Shown here piece after piece: positions 16,519 through 22,706 of a stretch of DNA of 22,706 nucleotides; position 1 is the stretch's first letter, and every line of letters starts with the position of its first letter. The notes under the pieces were generated by a model. That model was not told the origin of the DNA, searched no databases, and saw only the letters and a list, made by a program, of their open reading frames with translations. Origin of the DNA: Litorimonas sp964352855 (lineage in GTDB: Bacteria > Pseudomonadota > Alphaproteobacteria > Caulobacterales > Maricaulaceae). The stretch lies in assembly GCA_964352855.1 (NCBI GenBank), contig CAYGTR010000047.1, forward strand, positions 1-22,706. Direction: 5' to 3'. The translations under genes were made by a program, and so were the position numbers.

Positions 16519-17769
16519 ATGACAGCTACGACATTAGGGTCTGCGACCATAACGCAACGACGCTATGATCTGGATTGGTTGCGCATCATTGCTTTCGGGC
16601 TTTTGATTTTTTACCATATCGGCATGTTTTATGTGAGTTGGGGATGGCATGTAAAATCGGTTCATGCCGGGCCGGCGGCAGAACCGCTCATGCGATTATT
16701 AAATCCGTGGCGCCTCTCGTTATTGTTTTTAATTTCAGGTGTGGCACTGCGCTTCGCCTTTGATAAGGCCTTAGAAAGGCAGCCGGAACGCAGGTTTTTT
16801 GCAGGAACCAAATATACGACATGGAGGACATGGCGCTTATTCCTACCGATTATGTTTGGTATTCATATCATTGTTGCGCCGCAATCTTGGTTGCAGCTTT
16901 TGGAAAGCAGAGAAATCACCAAAGGATTTTGGGCGTTTTATCCGGAATATTTCATCGGCACATCAGAGCGATATTCCGTCACTATTCCGACGTGGAATCA
17001 TCTTTGGTATGTCGTTTATCTCATGCTTTACACCTTAGTCTTGGCGCCTTTTGCCCGGCCGCTTTCACGACTTATGCAAGGCCGCGGAAGCGCATTGACA
17101 GCTTGGCTGTTTTGCGGACGTAAAGGCATTCTCTACCTCATTTTTATTCCGGTTTTACCGCATCTGATTTACCGGGCGCTTTTAGGGCAACATTTCCCGA
17201 CCACACATGATGTCGTCAGCGATTGGGCAAACCACGCCTATAGCTTCACCTATCTTCTGACCGGATATTTATTGGCCAAAGATGAGAATTTCTGGGCAGT
17301 GATTGAACGTGCTCGCAATACCCTTTTGGCGCTATTTGTGGTGTTGGGAACTGTGTTGACTCTCACATGGAACAATTGGGACACCGTGGTCGAGACACCT
17401 TATCTTTGGCCTGCGCGGTTTGGCCGCGTACTCTATGCCTGGCTCGTGATTGCGTTGCTCTTGTCATTGGCACAGCGTTATTTGAATAAACCAAGCCAGA
17501 TATTAGCGTATATGACGGAGGCAATTTTCCCTTGGTATATTTTACACCAAACTCTCATTATTATGGCGGGTTATTGGCTGACGCGTCAGGGATTGTCAGT
17601 AGGTGTTGAATTTACTTTCGTCTCGTTGGCGACTTTCGGCGGGTGCCTGATCATTAATGATTTTTTCATCAGACGTTGGAGCTTCATACGACCACTCTTT
17701 GGATTGAAGTCCACACCAATGCAGTATGACTTTAAATCCCGACGATTTTTTGCACGACTTTCGGAATGA
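16519..17769 (+). CDS. Acyltransferase family (acyltransferase 3/OpgC-like) integral membrane protein
   Basis: This 416-residue polytopic membrane protein belongs to the acyltransferase-3 family, which transfers acyl groups such as succinyl or acetyl to envelope glycans. The N-terminal RRYDLDWLRIIAFGLLIFYH supplies the family's conserved arginine-rich start and the catalytic-type histidine at the end of TM1. About ten hydrophobic helices follow, including LSLLFLISGVALRFAF, HLWYVVYLMLYTLVLAPF and FPWYILHQTLIIMAGYWL. The HLWYVVYL motif is typical of OpgC-like members. The ATG has GAGGAG 8 nt upstream. It diverges from the LytTR regulator and its 3' end overlaps the convergent ChrR gene by 38 bp. 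The acceptor glycan is unknown. Confidence 0.85.
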   Translation: MTATTLGSATITQRRYDLDWLRIIAFGLLIFYHIGMFYVSWGWHVKSVHAGPAAEPLMRLLNPWRLSLLFLISGVALRFAFDKALERQPERRFFAGTKYTTWRTWRLFLPIMFGIHIIVAPQSWLQLLESREITKGFWAFYPEYFIGTSERYSVTIPTWNHLWYVVYLMLYTLVLAPFARPLSRLMQGRGSALTAWLFCGRKGILYLIFIPVLPHLIYRALLGQHFPTTHDVVSDWANHAYSFTYLLTGYLLAKDENFWAVIERARNTLLALFVVLGTVLTLTWNNWDTVVETPYLWPARFGRVLYAWLVIALLLSLAQRYLNKPSQILAYMTEAIFPWYILHQTLIIMAGYWLTRQGLSVGVEFTFVSLATFGGCLIINDFFIRRWSFIRPLFGLKSTPMQYDFKSRRFFARLSE

Positions 17770-18397
17770 AGTCTTTCATCACTAAAGGACCTTCAGTTAA
17801 AACAAGGCAGATACAATCTTCGCCCTCATCAATATGCGGTGCATGCGTTTCTGTTTCATTCTCGATATGAATATCACCACGAGAATAGGTTTTTCCGTCA
17901 ACTGTATAGCTGCCGGTTAAAAGCAAAGACCACTCTTCACCCTTATGCGTGTGCTCGGGCATTTTCATGCCGCCTTTCGCGCGAAGCAAATAGACACGCT
18001 CACCTGTTTCATATCGGCGATTACCCAGAATATCATGGACAGCGACGCCGGGCACGAGCGATTTCCATTTAATATCGCGTAAACCATGCCCGAGGGCGGA
18101 GCGTAAGCTTTCCGGCGCCATAAGCGTATCAAAACGACATGTCTGATCATTTGCAACACGTTTGGGTAGTGAGGATAACACATCCTCGAAAAATGAAGCA
18201 GACAGAGCCACAGGCGCCACTTCATCAATCATTGTTGAGGCGATGTTTTCTTGAAATACAACCTTCTCAGCCACTTGTTCTGCAATCTCGCTTTGGCACG
18301 ATATGAGAAAATGTTTCGCAGGGCTCAAGTTGCCAGCTGCATAATCTGTGATAAGCGCTTCGGACATCACAACATCTTTTTTAACAGTTAAAGTCAT
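17732..18397 (-). CDS. chrR: ChrR-family anti-sigma factor with cupin domain and incomplete zinc site
   Basis: ChrR proteins hold an RpoE-type ECF sigma factor inactive and release it during singlet-oxygen or related stress. This 221-residue protein has both expected domains. The N-terminal anti-sigma domain contains ALITDYAAGNLSPAKHFLISC (14-34). The C-terminal cupin carries H149, H151, E155 and H185 as likely metal ligands, then EDCICLVLTEGPL. In the anti-sigma domain, classical ChrR binds zinc with His-His-Cys-Cys. Here only H29 and C34 are evident: the N-terminal His and second Cys (position 37, Glu) are absent. The start codon overlaps the sigma gene stop (TAATG), so translation is coupled. 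The 3' end overlaps the acyltransferase gene by 38 bp. Confidence 0.88.
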   Translation of the reverse strand: MTLTVKKDVVMSEALITDYAAGNLSPAKHFLISCQSEIAEQVAEKVVFQENIASTMIDEVAPVALSASFFEDVLSSLPKRVANDQTCRFDTLMAPESLRSALGHGLRDIKWKSLVPGVAVHDILGNRRYETGERVYLLRAKGGMKMPEHTHKGEEWSLLLTGSYTVDGKTYSRGDIHIENETETHAPHIDEGEDCICLVLTEGPLVMKDFIPKVVQKIVGI

Positions 18398-19017
18398 TAC
18401 ACATCCCCCAAATGACGGGACATATTAGACTTGAGCGCCTGTATTGCGCTACGAATGCGGGTTTTAACTGTTCCGAGAGGCACACCCGTCTCTTCAGAAA
18501 TTTCTTTATGCGTTTTAAATTCCATAAAGGCCATACGTATGGCCGTTTGTTGGGATTTTGTCAGGCGTGCGATCTGCTCGCGTAACATATCAGAATCCTG
18601 TGCGGCCATGAAGTTGACCTCGGCAGACGGCACTTCGTCATCGGCGATAATTTTCATTAATTCCGGATCGCGCACATCCATACGACCGTGTTTACGCTTA
18701 TGATCAATCCAACGGTTACGCGTCATACGATATACCCAAGTCGCAAAACTGGCTTTGGCAGGGTCAAACATATGGGCACCCGTCCAAACCTTAATCATCA
18801 CATCTTGGACGATATCTTCGGCTGTGCCGTTGCCAACACCGCGTGCCATCAACCAACCCTTCAGCTTGGGTCCGTAAATTTCAAACAAATCGGATAGCGC
18901 TTTCGCGTCCTGCTTTTCAGCAATGTCATGAAGCCAAATGGCATCCCGCTTTGCAGCACTCATACTTTGCTTGGAGGCTTTCCGCCCATAATTTGTTTCA
19001 GACCCACTGGCTGACAT
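18397..19017 (-). CDS. ECF RNA polymerase sigma factor (RpoE/ChrR-type group)
   Basis: This is a two-domain ECF sigma factor of 206 residues. Region 2 spans LSDLFEIYGPKLKGWLMARG to FATWVYRMTRNRWIDHKRKHGR, including GTAEDIVQDVMIKVWTGA. Region 4 is AIRMAFMEFKTHKEISEETG through PLGTVKTRIRSAIQALKSNM, a clear helix-turn-helix. Its coupling to a ChrR-type cupin anti-sigma factor places it with the singlet-oxygen/ROS-responsive RpoE group. The start chosen is the ATG at 19017, which has a strong GAGGAG site 6 nt upstream; an ATG 20 codons earlier (19077) is possible. No confident autoregulatory ECF promoter was recognised upstream. Confidence 0.9.
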   Translation of the reverse strand: MSASGSETNYGRKASKQSMSAAKRDAIWLHDIAEKQDAKALSDLFEIYGPKLKGWLMARGVGNGTAEDIVQDVMIKVWTGAHMFDPAKASFATWVYRMTRNRWIDHKRKHGRMDVRDPELMKIIADDEVPSAEVNFMAAQDSDMLREQIARLTKSQQTAIRMAFMEFKTHKEISEETGVPLGTVKTRIRSAIQALKSNMSRHLGDV

Positions 19018-19177
19018 AGCTCTCTCCTCTATTTGGTGAGGCAAGTCTTCCATATAGTCTATTGCGGACAATGTCATTGTAATTCCGATTTATAAGCGTT
19101 TTGTAAGGCTGTCGGAATAGATACGGATTGGAGATGAGAGTGGTTTGCAAACTCAAGGTATATAAAAGGGCAAATAA

Positions 19178-20065
19178 TCAGGGCGTATAAACCGTATATG
19201 TCACGTCCGCCGAAATTCCTCCGATACCTTGCGAGAAATCATAGCTGTTTCCATTCACGCCGGACCCTCGCAGGTTATAGCGAGACTGGAAGCTCACCGC
19301 TTGCTGCATAAGAGAGCCTTGGTCGCGGGCTGTGCGTTGGCCGCCGTCAAAGACTTTTTGCGGCCCGCCCGTGAGATCATCTAAGGTAAAGAGCGTACCA
19401 TCTTGACCCAATACAATACCGCTACCCCCGATAGACGGGTCTTGCGCCATTTGCCCCCAACGCGTGGCCCCACCGCCGCCTGTTGTATTAATGCGCAAGC
19501 GATACCGAATATTAGAATAGTCCAAACTGCTGAAATCGCCTGTGGTCTGAAGATTAGCCGCCTCGCCAAAAATATCAAAGGGCGCATTGGACGCGACATA
19601 GAACCGCGACGCGCGACCACCACCGCCTAAGAGGTCAATATCCGTCGTTTCGTCCAAACCAAACGCATTATAACTGTCATTCGCATCTAGCGTCTGATGC
19701 GGCCCGACACTGTTAAATTCCCCGCCGAAGGTCGGATTATTAATCTGATATTCCCAACCGGAGCCCTCACCGCTTTGTATCGGATTAAAACGACCCGTAT
19801 TATAATTGATCGAGACACCATCTGCGTCGATCAAATCCTGCGCCGCGCTGCCGGAAGAGACGGAATCTAGGAAATAGAAATCATAAACGACGGGTGCGAC
19901 CCCACCATTCTCTTCAAAGTCGCTTGCCCCAAAGACAATTACAATAGAATCCGCGCGAAAAAACGGACGATCCATCACGCTTGCCTGCGCAGGTAAAACG
20001 CAAACCAAACCACATAAAGCGAAACCAAAGGCAAGCCCTCGGACAGATTTCAACCCCTTATCCAT
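19178..20065 (-). CDS. Secreted protein of unknown function
   Basis: This 295-residue protein has a clear signal peptide: a basic start, then LAFGFALCGLVCVLPAQA, with probable cleavage after AQA near residue 28. The mature part is acidic, glycine- and asparagine-rich, with few lysines, e.g. ENGGVAPVVYDFYFLDSVSS and LLGGGGRASRFYVASNAPFD. It ends in a beta-rich SADVTYTVYTP, and no C-terminal PEP-CTERM anchor is visible. I recognise no family. AAGG lies 7 nt before the ATG. It precedes the sigma gene on the same strand, with 160 nt to the preferred sigma start. It could share that transcript or be a target of the sigma factor; neither is shown. Confidence 0.75.
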   Translation of the reverse strand: MDKGLKSVRGLAFGFALCGLVCVLPAQASVMDRPFFRADSIVIVFGASDFEENGGVAPVVYDFYFLDSVSSGSAAQDLIDADGVSINYNTGRFNPIQSGEGSGWEYQINNPTFGGEFNSVGPHQTLDANDSYNAFGLDETTDIDLLGGGGRASRFYVASNAPFDIFGEAANLQTTGDFSSLDYSNIRYRLRINTTGGGGATRWGQMAQDPSIGGSGIVLGQDGTLFTLDDLTGGPQKVFDGGQRTARDQGSLMQQAVSFQSRYNLRGSGVNGNSYDFSQGIGGISADVTYTVYTP

Positions 20066-20188
20066 GAAACCACCTTAGGGTGTCACACTGAATATAACCA
20101 AAACAGACAGGGTTAAGGATAGGTAAATTTTATCTTGGATGGGTCTTCACAGTTCAAAAAGCAAGCGGACGTTGCGACTGACCATCTC

Positions 20189-20215
20189 GTGCAATTCCGC
20201 AAAGCGGAAATGCAC
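20189..20215. repeat. Hairpin-forming inverted repeat with AAA loop
   Basis: Arms GTGCA-A-TTCCGC and GCGGAA-A-TGCAC form an 11-bp stem with one A/A mismatch around a 3-nt loop. No T-run follows on either strand, so it is not a standard terminator. It lies between the secreted-protein gene and the toxin cassette. Confidence 0.45.
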
Positions 20216-20250
20216 TGGTTCAGCTTTGGCGTCGAAAGTCCGATAGGATG

Positions 20251-20267
20251 TGTAAACATAGTTTACA
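20251..20267. promoter_or_regulatory. Perfect palindrome TGTAAAC-ATA-GTTTACA at the edge of the toxin region
   Basis: Seven-bp perfect arms surround a 3-nt centre, 27 nt beyond the stop of the SUKH gene and at the point where the sequence turns AT-rich. The form suits a dimeric regulator site (TetR-like geometry) or a 3'-end hairpin for the immunity transcript. Its role is unproven. Confidence 0.4.
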
Positions 20268-20293
20268 TATATTTTAATTGAAGAAAAATATAA

Positions 20294-20728
20294 TTAATAC
20301 GCATTTTTAGAAACAAAATCTAAAAATGATTTATACCTTGTACTAACTAATCCTGTATCGACATTCCAATAGAAAATTTCATCCAGAACTTTTCCATTTT
20401 TAATTTTAAAGCCATACCACCCACCTGCAAAATCATCAGAAAATGGTAAAATATTAATACCTGCTCTTTCCTTAATACTATTATAAACACTCAAAACATA
20501 GTAATCACTATTGGGGTCTGCAGATAAAACATTTACCAAACCAAACATACCTCCGCCATATTTCATGAGAAATGATTTATAATCCTTAGGAAGCTTAAGT
20601 CTTATAGTTCTCTCAATTGCAGCTAAACCAATCTCTGTAGCCAATGCATCTGTTATAGCTAGTTCAAAAACTTTAGGCCGTTTAACTTTTTGGGTTCGGT
20701 AAAATTTTTCAAATTCATCAACGTTCAT
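20294..20728 (-). CDS. SUKH (SMI1/KNR4) family immunity protein
   Basis: SUKH proteins are the commonest immunity partners of secreted nuclease toxins and act by binding and blocking the cognate toxin in the cytoplasm. This 144-residue protein shows the SUKH-1 pattern: IGLAAIERTIRLKLPKDYKS then FLMKYGGGMFG. Downstream are the acidic/aromatic strand GGWYGFKIKNG and a final FLDFVSKNAY helix. The ATG lies 6 nt after the stop of the orphan toxin tail, so they form a toxin/immunity pair. The sequence is visibly AT-rich and lysine-rich compared with the genes to the left, fitting horizontal acquisition. Confidence 0.87.
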   Translation of the reverse strand: MNVDEFEKFYRTQKVKRPKVFELAITDALATEIGLAAIERTIRLKLPKDYKSFLMKYGGGMFGLVNVLSADPNSDYYVLSVYNSIKERAGINILPFSDDFAGGWYGFKIKNGKVLDEIFYWNVDTGLVSTRYKSFLDFVSKNAY

Positions 20729-20734
20729 AGCGTT

Positions 20735-21289
20735 TTAGTCATATATATAATTTGGCAGAACCAAGTCTGCTCCCTGTTTCCTAGCACAGTACCACCAATG
20801 TAATTGGCGGTCTGAAGTTCTCATTTTATTAGTTACACCTTGATTAAATTTATTTTTATGCAGCGCAGAATTCCATCTATGTTGGTCAGAAAGTATCTCA
20901 TGCAACGCCCCTCCTGGCATTTGTCCCCCATGATGAATATCTGGTTTCCCTAAACCACTTGGAGAGTAACCCAAGAGTGCCTGTTTTAAATCATTAATAG
21001 TCCAATTCTCACCTATTCTTACAGGTATATCACCAGCGTCATAGCCAAAACCAGTATTTAAATCAGGAACAAAATCATCCAGATAGCTAACGCCCCTTAC
21101 CCCTTTCAGGGCTAAGAATGTGCCGCCTGTTCCGATAGCTGTGACGCCATCAAAGGCAAGAGGGCCGAAGAAATCACTGCCACCATGATAAGCGGCCGCT
21201 GTCAGGCCATAGCCTTGATCTAGATAGCCGGAAATATTAATAATATCATTAGACGCCCCAGATTTTGCGCCTCGACATTGGGACGTATG
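20735..21289 (-). pseudogene. Orphan polymorphic-toxin C-terminal module: conserved linker plus HNH-like nuclease domain, no start codon
   Basis: An open frame of about 184 codons runs from just after an in-frame stop (21290-21292) to the stop at 20735. It has no ATG in its first 120 codons. Its first part, IINISGYLDQGYGLTAAAYH and GPLAFDGVTAIGTGG to VSYL, is nearly identical to the linker of the toxin gene to the right. The remainder differs completely. Its C-terminal half holds KPDIHHGGQMPGGALHEILS and DQHRWNSALHKNKFNQG, with paired and spaced histidines like HNH/EndoVII-type toxin domains, ending in LHWWYCARKQGADL. It is followed 6 nt later by a SUKH immunity gene. As it stands it probably cannot be translated alone, but recombination at the linker would attach it to the main toxin. 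The nuclease fold is a motif-based inference. Confidence 0.78.
21123..21245. repeat. Linker direct repeat, copy A (in the orphan module)
   Basis: This 123-nt segment matches 22587-22706 with about five substitutions and one 3-nt insertion, keeping the same reading frame. It encodes the conserved pre-toxin linker. The matching copy continues beyond the window, so full repeat length is unknown. Confidence 0.92.
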
Positions 21290-21361
21290 TTATGGTGAGA
21301 ATTATTAGGGGCGTTTTGGAGACAATGTTATATGTAGTTATAAGATTTTTGGATAACTCGA

Positions 21362-22123
21362 CTAACTCCAAAGCCATTTATGGCGACTTTCGCCTTGCCA
21401 GTTTATTTTCTTTAAAACGGCACCAAGTATAAAGTCTACCATATAGGGGTTATACAAACCACCGCCATAGATACTGACATCCATTTGTTTATCTTTTTTT
21501 CGTTTTAAATAATTTTTTTCGGCGACCTTTACTATGTCATCCATTTTATTCGGGTCTTTGCACGTTAACAAGGCAAGATAACTCCGATAGCTCGCAACAA
21601 ACAGTGTAAATCCAGCAACTGTCGAAAGCCTCTCTAGTTCAGTCTCTAATTTGGGTATGGCCTTTGTGTCTTTTGATTTAATTATATCACATAAATATTT
21701 CATGGCCCGCAATTGATCATCTCGCGCACCTGAGTCGACCTTTTTAGCTTCAGCCATCCATTGTTCATAGTCGGGGTTTACGCCGTAGGGTATATCTTTA
21801 TCCATTAAAAAAGCGATAAGGCTGATTGAAATAGACCTATCTACCCATACAGGATTTGGTTTCAAACTATAATCAAAGACTGCCTGTTTAAATGTTTTAT
21901 AGGATTCCAATGCATCTAAAAATGCAGCTTTCGGCGATTGCCCCACCCGCCATAATAACAAACCCTTCTCTATATGATGAATAGCAATATGGTGTGTATT
22001 GGATGCATATAGATCAAAATTCTTCTTGGATAAGTTATTATCCAGAGAATTGTTAGCTATATCAATAAAAGTATCTCTAAGCTTGTACGATTTATCCCAC
22101 TGCTTTTGATTAAAGTCTTTCAT
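21362..22123 (-). CDS. Probable immunity protein for the adjacent nuclease-like toxin
   Basis: This 253-residue, mostly helical, lysine-rich soluble protein has no signal peptide. It begins 9 nt after the toxin gene's stop, the usual position for a cognate immunity gene. Visible features are a HHIAIHHIEKGLLLW segment (44-58), a central charged helical region, and a C-terminal YGGGLYNPYMVDFILGAVLK followed by INWQGESRHKWLWS. I do not recognise a named family. Its immunity function is inferred from position, size and AT-rich composition shared with the toxin tail. A 72-nt gap separates its stop from the in-frame stop bounding the orphan module. Confidence 0.68.
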   Translation of the reverse strand: MKDFNQKQWDKSYKLRDTFIDIANNSLDNNLSKKNFDLYASNTHHIAIHHIEKGLLLWRVGQSPKAAFLDALESYKTFKQAVFDYSLKPNPVWVDRSISISLIAFLMDKDIPYGVNPDYEQWMAEAKKVDSGARDDQLRAMKYLCDIIKSKDTKAIPKLETELERLSTVAGFTLFVASYRSYLALLTCKDPNKMDDIVKVAEKNYLKRKKDKQMDVSIYGGGLYNPYMVDFILGAVLKKINWQGESRHKWLWS

Positions 22124-22132
22124 TTCAGTTTA

Positions 22133-22706
22133 TTACTTTCCGAAATAAATCTCATAAGTTCCACGCCCACCTATCCAATTTTGAGGGATATAACGTGTAG
22201 AGTTGCCTCTAGCAAATGTTGCGAAACTCTGCACCTCATTATTTCTTAATCCTGTTATTAATTGTCCTGCTAGTTGATTATGTGTCCCGTCACCAAATTC
22301 CAAATAGCGGTAAAGTCTGTCAACATTATAATCATATGTACCCTGTCTATATCCCCACGTTTTCAAATCACCAACCCCTAGCCCATGTTTGTGTTCAACA
22401 ATGGCGAAGGATCCCGTTTCGCGATTTCGGAAAATATTATCGAGACCCTGATTGCCTCTGTAACTGAGATCAACAGGTAATAAATCATATCCTAATTTAT
22501 CCATTTGCTTGATGCCATAATTGATCCCTATAGCCTCAGGATTCAAGTAAGAAACAGTTCTTGCCCCTCTGAAGGCGAGACCTACCCCGCCTGTTCCGAT
22601 AGCTGTGACGCCTTCAAAGGCAAGAGGACCGAAGAAATCACCGCCATGATAAGCGGCCGCTGTCAAGCCATAACCTTGATCTAGATAGCCGGAAATATTA
22701 ATAATA
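22133..22706 (-). CDS. C-terminal end of a polymorphic toxin with a PD-(D/E)xK-like nuclease domain (5' part off window)
   Basis: The frame is open to the right edge, so this is the last ~190 residues of a larger secreted toxin. It begins within the linker IINISGYLDQGYGLTAAAYH and GPLAFEGVTAIGTGG to ARTVSYL, shared with the orphan module. The toxin tip follows: LSYRGNQGLDNIFRN, then SFAIVEHKHGLG. This gives a D...ExK spacing (Asp at about codon 76 and E91-H-K93 counted from the TTG at 22666), typical of PD-(D/E)xK nucleases. Downstream YRQGTYDYNVDRLYRY supplies a glutamine/arginine-rich helix also usual in that fold. The delivery system (RHS, two-partner, type VI or other) cannot be told because the N-terminus is absent. 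Nuclease activity is inferred from motif only. Confidence 0.78.
   Translation of the reverse strand, partial: IINISGYLDQGYGLTAAAYHGGDFFGPLAFEGVTAIGTGGVGLAFRGARTVSYLNPEAIGINYGIKQMDKLGYDLLPVDLSYRGNQGLDNIFRNRETGSFAIVEHKHGLGVGDLKTWGYRQGTYDYNVDRLYRYLEFGDGTHNQLAGQLITGLRNNEVQSFATFARGNSTRYIPQNWIGGRGTYEIYFGK
22587..22706. repeat. Linker direct repeat, copy B (in the main toxin gene), truncated by window edge
   Basis: This 120-nt segment is the counterpart of 21123-21245. It encodes the same linker residues in the main toxin gene and runs to the last base of the window, so its outer boundary is not visible. Confidence 0.92.

Noticed and set aside
20189..20215. Hairpin considered as a rho-independent terminator
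   Set aside because: No T-run follows the stem on either strand.
21250..21361. Possible alternative start for the orphan toxin module (ATG near 21279)
   Set aside because: That ATG is in another frame and stops after nine codons; no in-frame ATG precedes the linker.
1..22706. CRISPR arrays, tRNA/rRNA genes, insertion sequences, prophage genes
   Set aside because: No regularly spaced repeat-spacer pattern, cloverleaf, transposase or phage structural gene was found by eye.

Overview
The window looks like the chromosome of a moderate-GC alphaproteobacterium, most likely a marine relative of the Hyphomonadaceae/Robiginitomaculaceae. This rests on an RpoE/ChrR-type sigma/anti-sigma pair, an alphaproteobacterial-looking propionyl-CoA carboxylase beta chain, an Ig-like protein with a LysM-like tail, and LytTR/acyltransferase genes. 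The assignment is from memory of protein families only; no search was run.

Left and centre (1-20065) are compact chromosomal genes. A partial pccB runs off the left edge on the minus strand. It is followed by a two-gene RND efflux system (1262-5650, +), a membrane-anchored Ig-like protein (-), a LOG-family hydrolase (+), and a tight four-gene minus-strand unit at 7403-10187. That unit encodes a photolyase/cryptochrome split into separate FAD-domain and N-terminal-domain proteins, a renalase-like FAD oxidoreductase, and a free methionine-(R)-sulfoxide reductase. Divergently from it runs gap, then a strongly divergent PEP-carboxylase-like gene 3 nt downstream. A perfect 14-bp LacI-type palindrome lies in the shared intergenic region. 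Next come a spermidine-synthase-like protein, a 41-residue basic protein, a membrane LytTR regulator divergent from an acyltransferase (with regularly spaced TTTTATC repeats between them), an ECF sigma/ChrR operon, and a secreted protein of unknown function.

The right end (20294-22706) is accessory and AT-rich. It is the 3' end of a polymorphic toxin locus read on the minus strand. The C-terminus of a large toxin gene enters from the right edge and ends in a predicted PD-(D/E)xK-like nuclease domain, followed 9 nt later by a probable immunity gene. Then comes a start-less orphan toxin tail. It carries an almost identical copy of the coding linker (about 120 bp) joined to a different, HNH-like toxin domain, followed 6 nt later by a SUKH-family immunity gene. 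This is the arrangement expected for toxin-tip replacement by recombination at the shared linker, and is the most interesting system here.

Genes are closely packed. Several convergent pairs abut or overlap (5650/5655, 7406/7403, 17769/17732). No RNA genes, CRISPR arrays, transposases or prophage genes were seen. No stretch longer than 300 bases lacks a gene; the longest gaps are 15167-15463, 1002-1261, 20066-20293 and 10188-10391.
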